Below are positions 40,188 through 50,700 of a stretch of DNA of 64,000 nucleotides, piece by piece. Numbering within the stretch: position 1 is the first letter of the stretch; every line of letters starts with the position of its first letter. The translations under genes were made by a program, and so were the position numbers. The notes under the pieces are model-generated. The model saw only the letters and a program-made list of their open reading frames with translations, was not told the origin of the DNA and searched no databases. Origin of the DNA: Rhynchopus euleeides (taxonomy: Eukaryota; Euglenozoa; Diplonemea; Diplonemida; Diplonemidae); NCBI GenBank assembly GCA_963210315.1, contig OY723299.1, forward strand, positions 558,001 to 622,000, given 5' to 3'.

Positions 40188-40840
40188 GGATGACGCCTGT
40201 CTCAGAGAGGACCGCTGCACCACTCAGAGCAGGGGACTGGCTTCACAGTGTCGCAGGAGTAAACGTTTTTTGTATGTACCGGAAGCCGTTGGCGTGGTGA
40301 GGGTACGAGGGCGGGCACTGTATTCGCCACTGTGATAACACGACATAGCATCAGAGGGACAACAACAAAACCGCATCAGAGGGACAACAAACAAACCGCA
40401 TCAGTGGGACAACAACAAAACAACGTGCAGACTCACTCATGGTGGGGTGGTGCGGTGGGTTCTGCTTGTATTGTGTTTCCCGTGGATACCTGAAGTGGCC
40501 TGGGGTGGGGGGTGGGGAGGTAACGGAGGGTTGAGCCTCGGAGACAAAGCACGGCATGCCAGTTCGGTTTTGGCTTGCCCTCGCCAACGGAGATGTAAGG
40601 GATACTCAGTCCAACCCAGACATTGCACGCACCCACCATCAACCCCCGTTTGCATCCAGGCCCATTTCTGTACACCTGTGCGTGCCCTTTTCTCTTGTGG
40701 TCAGCCGGAGCTTCCTGCACGGCACTGTTGAAGGGATTGTTTGCTTCGAATAACTGACTGACAACAGCCTCCACCCCCTTTCTTCTGAAACCACATTTCT
40801 CTCTCTCTCTCTCTCAGCAGCAAGGGAAGGCGCCGTCGCG

Positions 40841-40985
40841 TCATGCTGCCTTCGCCTGCTGCTCGCTCACAAAAGACATCTCCCGCACCTTCTCCGCCAG
40901 CAGTGCACCGTACCCCACAGTGGGGCACCAGCCCCACATGCACGTGCTGCACGTCCGGCAACCCCTCGTCTCCAGCAGCGCTGGG
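40841..40985 (-). pseudogene. Orphan CR C-terminal fragment F7, degenerate (type II flank)
   Basis: It starts as a normal tail (SEQQAKAA end, LLAEKV, VGYGAL) and then decays with small insertions after CCAGCCCCACATG, breaking the frame. It is the most decayed CR fragment here. Confidence 0.7.
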
Positions 40986-40999
40986 AAATCCTGATTTCA

Positions 41000-41185
41000 A
41001 GTGTCGCGCTGCAGTTCTTGACTCTTTCCTGGTCATTCCTGGTTATTCCTGACAAGTTATCTTCCCTCTGTTATGGGAGTGCTGAGGTTCGATCGGCACT
41101 CGCCAGGTTCTTCCTGTCACGACGCGTCGAGTGCGACACACCCGCCGAGCCGCCATACCTATTCCTGATCAGTAACGCCTGCACG
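41000..41185. repeat. Type I 3' flank of CR-4
   Basis: Same block as 2950-3153, beside the CR-4 stop codon. Confidence 0.8.
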
Positions 41186-43524
41186 TCATGCTGCCTTCGC
41201 CTCGTCGCTCACAAAAGACATCTCCCGCACCTTCTCCGCCAGCAGTGCACCGTACCCCACAGTGGGGCACCAGCCGCACATGTGCTGCAGGTCCATCAAC
41301 CCCTCGTCCTCCAGCAGCGCTGTGCTCCTGTACTTCGCGTCGTCCGGAAGGTTCACCCCGTTGAACACGTTCGGATCCACATCCGCCAGCATGATATCGT
41401 TCACCGTCGCCAGCACAAACACCACTCTCGTGTCCGAGTCCTTGTCTTGCTCGATGATGTTGCAGAACTCCTCCCGAAACGAATTTGCGGTGCTGTGAAA
41501 GACACATGCGGTTCGAGACACGGAAAGTGGCCACGGGCGGGCATACCTTTCGGCCGCTCCCTTCTTCTGCAGGTACACGTGGTCCGCTTCGAAGCAGTGC
41601 CGCCCGTAGCGGAAGTATGCCAGAGAGTGAAGGCCGCTCCCGCCCGACAGCTCCCCCTGCCAGTGCTTGCACTGCACAGCGAACACAACACGCCCCGCAC
41701 GCTCCATGTCCGCTGTCGGCAGCACCAACACAAAGTCACACGTATTCCAGTTGTCCGTCGGAACAAACGCGAGTCCTGTGAACGACTTCTCTTGTTCACC
41801 GTCTTGCTCGTGGATCGCACCGACTGACAAGATGCGGCGGAGCGTCTTGTTGTCACATATGCGAAGCTCCTTCCCGGCCTCCACCGCATGCGGAAAGAGC
41901 TCGACGTCTTGAGCCACCTCGATCTCTGTGCACTTGGTCTTTTGCAGGTTCTCTGGTGGATGGCGAAACATGTCCGCTGTGAGACGCTTCCGTGCAAGGA
42001 CCGCTCCACAGAGTGCGTGGAACATGCCCATCTCGAAGTGAGTGCTCCTCTGCTTCGCCTTGCGGGTGGTGGAAAGGTTGGCGTCCGCAACACCTTTCGC
42101 GTGTTTAATCAAAGACTTCACCTCCTTGCTGTTTCCCCTCTGCACAGGCAGTTCATCACAGAACTCCTGCAATGCCGGCAGCGGGAGGTACCCGACGTGA
42201 CCAGAGCCGTGCGGAACCAACTGGTAGTGGTACGCGGTTGCGGACCGCAGAATCCGTGCCTGGCTGTTCTGCATGTTCACCGTTGTAAACAAGTACTTCA
42301 GCAGCACACGTGTAACTCGATCGCTGTCATCACTCTCCATCACGAAAACTGAAAGGTCTCTCCCCACGTGACGAAGATCCAGCTTGGCGTTCATCGCTTC
42401 CAGACACTCGTTCTTGTGGTCAGCCACTGATTGCAGTTGCGACACCAGCAGCTGCTCAGGCCCGGTGGAGGTCGCATTGGTGCCCCGCACCTCGCGGCCG
42501 ATCGCTTCCACTTCACGCAGCAGGGCTTCGACCCGTCGCGGGTGACCTCCGCTCTCGGTCAGCAGCGTCGCGACAGTTCCGATTTCTTTCGGCGCCGGCA
42601 CCTCCTTACGCCTCTCCTCGTTGAAGAAGACCTGCAGCCAGGGCGGCAAGCATTCCTTCATCTCCGAGTCCAGCAACAACGGCAGGATGGGTGGCAGCTG
42701 CTGGTGCACCAGCTCGCGTTTCGAACCGGTGACGAACGTCCCCAGGTCCACGAGGTTATACACAGACACGGCAAGAAAGATCCTGTCGTTGGCGTCGCCG
42801 GTGCGCAGCGAATTGTCCTGGATCCCACAAAGAGCGGACAGGTTCACCCTGACGTTGCCGGGGGCCATGACCACCTCGTCCACTGCGAGCAGCACGGGGC
42901 CCTCGTGGTTCAGCGCCTCCTTCAGCACCTGCACTGCTTTCTCAACATCACTCCGTGAAGCCGCGGCCTTCCAGCCAGAGTAGTCTTTTTTAATTGTTTG
43001 CAAGCACTCCGACCACTCCACGTACTGGTACTTCGGCAGGTAGCACAAGATTCGATTGACAACGAGCCGGGCGAAGTTTGCTTCCTTCTCGAACCCGTGA
43101 AGAGGCTGAATCCCGTTGAACTCAATCTCCACCGCCAAGAACCCGAAGTCGCGCGCTGCCTGCAGCATGTTCTGACGTTGGAGCACAGTCTTACCCGAGC
43201 CTGTCGGGCCTGTGTTGCACGGCAGGGAGAAGCGGCCGCCAGGTTTTTGCGGGTCGTTGATGTGTGCAGCAAGAGCTTTGTAGCCCTGCCTCCGCATGAC
43301 ATACGGCACACCTTCGATGAGCCGGTCCTTCGCTTCGTGCATCCTCATCGCCGCGATGTCACGTGTGCCAGTATCGAGGCCGCCACACGGCCGGTCTTCG
43401 AGCCCTTGATTGGGACAACACTACGGTGCAGGACCTTTGGCTTCTCCTTCACTGGAGTTGGGGTGGAACTCAGCGCTGTCACGGCCGTGCGCATCTGTCG
43501 GCCGAGCCCGCATAGCATATTCAT
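41186..43524 (-). pseudogene. CR-4: CR gene with N-terminal frameshift, otherwise intact
   Basis: The family ATG is at 43524. One G is missing near 43363 (CACGTGTGCC against CACGGTGTGCC), so translation from it ends at a TGA within about 70 codons. An internal ATG at 43348 (MRMHEAKDRLIEG) opens 720 codons containing Walker A GPTGSGKT, VLLAVDEV, CDFVLVLP, QCKHW and the complete tail to SDEAKAA, with no insertion. It could therefore make a protein lacking only the basic N-terminal 60 residues. If those are a targeting segment, the location would change. Its tail is closest to fragment F0 at the window start. Confidence 0.75.
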
Positions 43525-43985
43525 CTCTGCGACTGCACCTGCTGTGACAGTGAAGGAAACCCAGCCACACCTCCCCGCTGGAAACCCTGTCTGTGGAGGG
43601 TGCAGTCGAGAGGAACACTCCCCCTATTGTGGTCGGTGCGGTGCGCGCTCAACGAAAAAGGTACACGTGTGGGAGGTCCGAGTGTGGTCGGTGTGGTGAG
43701 TAACAGCAACACAACAGCAAACACAAATCGACGCCAGAGGAGGTCAGGTGGGGCGGGGTGTCATCCTGCAGAGTCTCCAGTTGGCCAGCAAGGCAAAACG
43801 TACCGGGGGGAGAGCGCTCAGTGGCCTGGTGAAGGGCGCTGAGTGGCGGCTGGTGCACTTCCCCTTCCAAGGCAAGAGGTCAGACGGGCATAAGCCCAAC
43901 TAGGAATCAATCGCAACTACTTCCTGCAGCCTATAGACCTCCTGAGACGCAGCAGCGCTGATTAAGAAGCTTGCTTAGTAATGTG
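43525..43985. repeat. CR 5' flank, copy 4
   Basis: Matches 37945-38405 and then diverges after GCAGCGCTGATTAA. Confidence 0.8.
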
Positions 43986-44754
43986 CCTTTTCGCCACGTA
44001 TTTGCAATACTAGTTGTGTCGTCGTTTCGAGCCTTCCACACTACGTCCTCCTCTCGCCGGCTCTCATCAGGTCTGGAGCGAGGACCTTTGGAACCCGGGG
44101 GGATCAGTTCCCAGGCAGACACAACGAGCACTGTACACACAACACGCAGGTACGGTTCACTTTCCGGTCAAGTAAAAGCTTGTGCTTTTCCACGTGGGCC
44201 GGAGAGGACAATGAAGCAGGCTAACAGCAGGAAGGCGGGGGGGAGGCGGTGCGTGATGTCGATTTGCTGCGCACCGGCGGGAGATCCGGCGCAGATCTAC
44301 TGTATGACTTCAAGCAGATGGGCTTTTGGACTTTGGAGCTAGCACCCGGTATTTCTTCGTTGTGTTGACGACGGCGGCACACCCTTCAGTTGGAGAGGTG
44401 CAGCCACCTGCCGACCTACTTTATTGTTGCACTGTTGTGTCTGCCGTGGCTGTGATGTGCGGCTGCTCTGCGACACACACAGATGAGAAAAGAACGACAA
44501 AAAAAACTGGCCAAACAAAATAAAAACAGCAACAGGGGCAGAACAAGGGCTGGGCATTCTGGCAACCACCTGCCTTGGCAAAGGCAGTGCAGCCAGGAAA
44601 AAATACCCCCCGAGATCGAGCAATGCGCGCATTTCGGCAAAAAAATAATACAACATTCCCTTCCGCTGCACGGGAGTGCAGTCCGACACAAGAGGAATGC
44701 ACCAACCACCAACCCTCCCTCAGGAAAACACATGCACCGCATCCACCAACGTCG
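43986..44754. other. Intergenic, no gene seen
   Basis: It lies between the CR-4 5' flank and the 3' end of the 2951-residue gene. No repeat seen elsewhere in the window and no convincing coding frame. This is the right border of the CR-repeat region. Confidence 0.5.
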
Positions 44755-47700
44755 CTACGGAGCTGGAACAAACTGCAGTACACACGCCCTCACAACGCAG
44801 TCCTCCTCTGTGAAGGCCACCTCCAACACCGTGCTGGGAGAGGGGGGTGCCGGCAGGCGGAGCTGCACGCTCTTCAGATAGGCCGCGACGTGGCTGCGGC
44901 GCTCCTTCAGCGACGCGCTGACTGCGAGCTGCAGCCCCTCCGGCGACACCGACACCTGCCCCACGGCGGCGCCCCCCGCCAGCAGCACCCCGCCCTCCAC
45001 GCGCAGCCCGGACCCCTTCGGAAATGCGAGCGACAGCCCGAGCGGCTCGCCCCCGCCACCCTCATCGGTCAGCGGGGGCGACAGCACCACCGAGAGCGTT
45101 GCTGCGGCACCCCCAGGCACCGCCTCCCCGAGGTTGCAGGCCACGCCCTTCAGGGGGCTTTGGAGGCCCGCCTGCAGCACGGCACGCCTCCCGCACCCCG
45201 GGTGCCACAGGAGGGGGAGGCGGACGTCTACGCTGATCTTCTCGCGAACCTCTGTTGGGTTGGACCCATCCGTGAGGCGGAACTGCACCACCCGGGTGCC
45301 CTCGTGGTACCTCTCGAGGCTGTTGGAGAACGCCACACACGACAGGAGGTAGCTGATGTCCTTCACCGTGGCGAAGGGCTGCTTGGTGGGGAAGGCGAAC
45401 CGCATGTCATTCCCCCCGGTGCTGTTCCTCGGATAGACGCACTGCACAGTCGCACCGGAGCTCCGGAATGACACCGTCTTCCCCGAGTCGCTGATGGAAT
45501 ACACCGAGGCGGCAGGATCATCTGCAGGGTAGGGCGGCTGCCCACTAGCCTCCGGTGTCGGTGAGACCCCGCTCCCCGCAAAATAGCACGCCTGCTGCTG
45601 CGCTGCGGTGAGGAGGGACAGGCAGTCTCCCTTCGCCCCGCCGGCGACGATCTCCGCAAAGAGCGACCCCCCTGCGGTAAACACCTCCGTATCCTCGTCG
45701 TGGATGCGGCTGTGGTGGAGCGGCGCGATGCAGAGGGGTGTTGTGGCATCCGCTAGGCAGGCGCGGTACCGCACAGCCTTCACCGCGAGCTGGAGCTCGG
45801 CAACCATATCCTTATGGACAAAGGCGATTTCGACGAAGCTTTGTGAGGTCGACCAGCCTGCGTCGCTGAGGAGCAGGCGGACCACCTTTCTGGAGCGGTA
45901 TGTCGGTACGTTTCTCGCGTTCTGATAGGTCATGTTTTTAAAGATCAGGAGAAGCTCCCTCCTCTTCACCGGGGAGTTCTTCACAAACCGGATCGTGAGG
46001 GAGCCGGTGGAGCTGTCGGAGTAGACATTCGCAATCACCCTCCCGTCGAGGCACAGCTCAGAGAGGGACGTCGTGGCGAACTGGCTGCCAGCCAGAAGCC
46101 TCTTCTTCGATGCAGCGGACGCCTTTGCCACAGCGGAGAGGGAAGCCATCACCTCACCAGATACACCGCCCTCCATGTCAACACGCGCCCCACCTACAGG
46201 AGGCCCAGAAAGCGGTGTATTGATGGATGTCGATGCGCCGGCATTATACCCAGACCCAGCAAGGGGGTCGCCCCCCGGGAGGGTCCTGTCGGTGTCCTGG
46301 AGGTGGTTCTGCTCCGACACGACGTACTGCTTGTGTGTGCAGACCAGCCCGTCCCCGTCGCGGATGCCGAAGAGATCCTCCTTTTCAACAAACCCGTCGA
46401 TGCATTCCAGGAGGAGCGCACCCCCGTCGAAGGCGTCGAGCGATGCATCGGGGAGGACCTCGAAGGCGGAGAGCCGCTGCACACCACCTGCATACCGCAT
46501 GACGAAGAATTTTTCCTTCACAGAGAAGAGCGGAGGGGTCGCTTTGATGACAATCTGGCTGGAGGTATCCCGACACTGGCGGAGGTCGATAGGATGCCCG
46601 ATGTCTAAGGAAGGGTCCTTCACAGTGGGGCCGAGGCGGAGAGTGATGTTGATATACCTTGTGACGTTGTTCTGGCCTACGGTGGCGCCGTTGTAGAACA
46701 CCATGCTGCGGAGAAACTGCTGCACCGCTGCGATGGTTGCGGAGCCATCTTTGACGAACATCAGACAAACCTCCTTATAGGATGTCCCGCCAAGCTGCCC
46801 CAGCGTTGGCTCCTCCACCTGAAACTTCCGCTTTGTCTGCGCAAGCGTTCCCACAGAAGAGAGCTTCCTCATCCCAGCTCCTGGCGTCAGAGCGCTGGCC
46901 ATCACCGAACGGCGTGGCCCCCGAAGCTTCCCACCTGCGACAGAGGAGAGGGATGTGAGGGCCTGGCCCCCAACTGTGCTCTTCCGGCTGGCCGACCTGG
47001 GTGACTCCGGGGTTTTTGCCTGCCCGGTGTCACCGCCGATTTTCGCAGAGGGGGGCGATGATAAATCCCCGGGCTTCGCCCCTTTCGGGCTGGCTGGGGT
47101 TGGCATCCTGTTTGCCAGCGTCTCGATTGTCGACAGCTTCGGCACGATGGTGCGGTACTGCGGGCGGGTGTTCTGCGCTTGCTGGATGACCCCCCCGAAC
47201 GTCCCATCCGCCGAGGAGAGCTGGTCGAGCCCCGAGGTGCCCTGCTTCGCATCGCCCTGCCCATTCTTCGGCGAGAAATCGATAATAACAACGGTGTTCC
47301 GGTGCGGCCTCCCCGACTTCCGCGAGGGGGTCCAGCTCGGATCGCTCGCCCCCACACCACCCCCCCTCTCCCCCCTCGGGCTCTTCGGGCTGTCCGCACG
47401 GCTCTGGGGGCTCGATTCCCCACCGCCACCCCCTTCAGTCGCCCTCGGTGACCCCCCCGTCACAATGCGCAGGGGTGCTGGCTTCTGCCGGACGGCGCCG
47501 CCACCCCTCCGGGCAATGGCCTCCTCCTGAGAAGAAGGGCTCTGGACGACTCCTTCTCCACCTCCACCTCCCCCTCCAACACTACCCCCTTTGCCCGGCG
47601 AGGAGGGCTGCGGTTGGGTTAATGCTGAAGTGGATGAGGAGGAGGAAGCGGTGGTGGCGGTGGTGGTGATCTCCACATCCCCTTTCTCAACCCCACCCCC

Positions 47701-50700
47701 GGAGACCTGCTGCGCCTGAGCAGATGCTGTCGTGGGGGAGAGGGGGGAGGTGGAAGATGTGGTGGTGGTGGGAGCGGCGATGCCCCCCTCTCTGTTCTCC
47801 CCACCCAGCAAGGAGGAGTCCTGCGGCGCCTGCGACGATGCGGCAGCATCTCCGAGGTCAAAGCTCACCTCCGACCGGATATCCCCGAAGCTGAAGTCGT
47901 TCAGCTGCAGAGGCAGCGGGAGGGACAGGGGGGGGAGCTGGACCGGCGCCACCGGGCCCCCACCCCCCGCCCCCACCCCACTCCCCGAGTATGCGGTGGA
48001 ACAACCCGAGGCAGGGCTGGCAGGAAGAGGGGGCCCTGCCCCTCCCTCGCTGTCCGGCTTGCGGGGGGTTGTGGGGGTGATGGAGACGCTGGCATCGGCA
48101 ACACCGCCGCCACCTCCACCCTGCTTGCTTCCATGCTGCTGGGGATTGCCCTCGGGAGGCACGTCCGGAAATGTGACCCTCCCCGACGCCGCAGATCTCG
48201 GGGAAGCATCTCGGCTCCCCGTCGGGCTCCGCGGTGGGGAGCGTATAGAGTCCGTCTTCTGAAGCTCGCACCCCACCCCAAGCAGATTCTCCGTCGGAAC
48301 ATCGACACGCGGTGTGCTGGGGACGGGCGGGGATGCAGGAGGGCACGAAGCCTGGCGAGCCGCAACCCCCCCTCCTCCACCCCCTCCCTGAGGAGGCCCC
48401 GAGGATGGGGACCGCTTTGCGGCTGCAGGCGTCTTCCCGGGAGAAGCAGTGGATGCATCGCTACCCCCCTGCACATTCGTGAGCTTCCGCATGACCAGAG
48501 CGGAGAGGCGACGGGTTCCACCCCCCCTCGCTCCATCCCCTGAGGCATTGCGGGGGCTCAGCCCTCCGGAGGACGCACGGGGTGACGCGGGAACGGTTCC
48601 CTTCCCAGAACCCCCCTGTGGGTTTGGAGGCGGATCCAACTTTGCCTCCTCCTGCTTCATCCTCTCTATAAGGGCCGCCATGCGGCTGTCGGCGGCATGG
48701 CGTGCCGCCTGTGGGTCTTCCCGCTTATCCCTCTCCCTCTGTTCTCTCTCGCGCTCCCTCTCCTTGATCTCGGCGCGTGTCATGTTGGTCTCGTTGTTCA
48801 GAGTCAGAAGAAGTGTGCCTATCAATACCCCTTCATACGTCACCTGGTATGGATGGAAGCGGGATATCTTGAGGGGGTTTGCGGCATGTGGGTCAAACAC
48901 GGAGTCCTCAAAGTAGACCGTGTCGGATTTCTGGAAGGATGTCCCGACGACGTCGATGTAACCCCCTGCGAAGTTTACCGTGTCAGGGTCCTCCACCATG
49001 CAGTCTTTGCACATCGAAAGGGAGAGCTGCCGTGTGCTGGCATAGGCCTTGAGGTCATCTGGGAGGGCGCCGCATCCTGTGCGGAAGTAGAGGCTGGTCT
49101 TCTGGAGGACGAGCTGGGCTGGGTCGTCCACCGCTTCAACCATAAATTTAAACTTCACGGTGCTGGTGGTGCCGTCCTTGTCTGTGAGGCGGACCTGCAC
49201 GACGCGCTCCCCCTCTACAGGGTCCTCGGTGACGTTGCAGAACCGGAGCCTGTCGAGAAGCAACGCGACGACATCCGCATAGATTTTTGTGTCGGTCATC
49301 TCAAGCCTCAGTAACCCCCCGGATGGCCTCACAGACACTCCGTTGTGTATGTCGGATTTGGTGATGACCTTTGGGAGGAGCAACCCTTCCGTGATCTCCG
49401 CGATGACGGTGTCCTTTATGGTGATCTGCTTCAAGGGTTCGGAGTAGCTCACGCTTGCCGTGGATTTGAAGAAGACGTGGTCGTGGTCGGTGTACCCCTC
49501 TATGAAGGAGAGCTCTAGCACGGAGTGCGCGAAATGCGTCACCTTCAGCCCTGTCCCATCCACCACCGACACGGTCCCATCCCCGTTGTCGGAGACAATT
49601 GGGGGCTCGGCGAGCTTCACATTCGTCGCAATCCGCATCCCCCGCGCCGCAACATCGCTCCCCTCCTTCCAACGCCCCACCGTGGCGTGCATGACCCGCA
49701 TAAACGGAAGCACCGCCAGGGAGTGAAACTTCGCACCCGTACCCAAAGAGCACAGCTTGCTCGGCATGGGCGACCCCCCGTTCGCCCAATACATATCTTC
49801 CACACCCGATGCCGCCACAACAGCCTCGAGGGATAGCTCGAACCGAATGGAGAAGGGACGCACCTCCACGTCACCCGCCTTGCCGCCTGGTGGGATCGGT
49901 CCTCTCTGCGCGTGGTGTTGGGTGGAGCCGGAGTGAGGCAGAGGTGAATGCCCCGCGTCGCCCCCCGTTTCGGAGTCGTGGGGCACGGCCGCCCTCTCGG
50001 CAGACTCCTGCGCGACGCGGGAGACAGCGGATCGGGGGGACATGACAGGCTGGTCCGCAGCAGCCAGGTCGTTCATCCCCCGCGTTGTGTGCAAGGCAAA
50101 CCCCACTGCGCTGTTGAGGCGCCTCACCCTTGGGCTTGCCGGGGCTTGCGGAGGGCCTTCCGTGCTGGGCGCAGCGTTTTCCGGGGCGCTTTGCCTCGCC
50201 TTCTGCGCAGCCTCCGCCGCAATCTCCGCAAACGACGCCACGTGCGCCGGGTGCGCCCCCGGCGCACCACCACCCTTCTCCCCGGGCTGCAGCACCACCA
50301 CCTGCACCTCGATGCCTGACATGAGGCGGTTCGCCGTCTCCAGGCTGCACATCCCGCTGCCATCGAGGGGCAGGTCGATCCCCAGGGTGGCGCACTTCTT
50401 CTCCGGAGGGGTCCCAACGGGGATTGTGAGAGTCGCGGAGGCCAGGATGGGTGGCTCTGCAGAAGCACCACCGACGCCCGAGCCCCCGCCCTGCAGGGAG
50501 AAGCTTTGTGAAAGGGTTCTGCCCCCTATGCCCGAGAGGATATCAAGAGGGCCTGCGGGGTCCCCAGGGGGGTCCGTCATCCGGACAGTGATGCGGATGC
50601 AGCTCTCATCTAAAGGCGTCTCGTTTATACCGGGCTCTTTGAAGAAGGTCAGCTTGATCCGGCCCCCCCACAGCTTGCACTTCTTCTCCAGAACCTCATC

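Larger units (their letters stand above)
39063..40990. repeat. Tandem duplication of about 1275 bp
   Basis: The segment from CATAGCATCAGAGGGACAAC (about 39069) through the CT microsatellite and a type II CR fragment is repeated from about 40344. The second copy diverges inside its CR fragment near 40935. It contains GGTGGGGTGGTGCGGTGGG and a GGGTGGGGGGTGGGG stretch but no supported gene. Confidence 0.75.

Noticed and set aside
44339..44783. Minus-strand frames of 108-120 codons between CR-4 and the giant gene
   Set aside because: They overlap in three frames, mostly without ATG starts, and show no recognisable motif.
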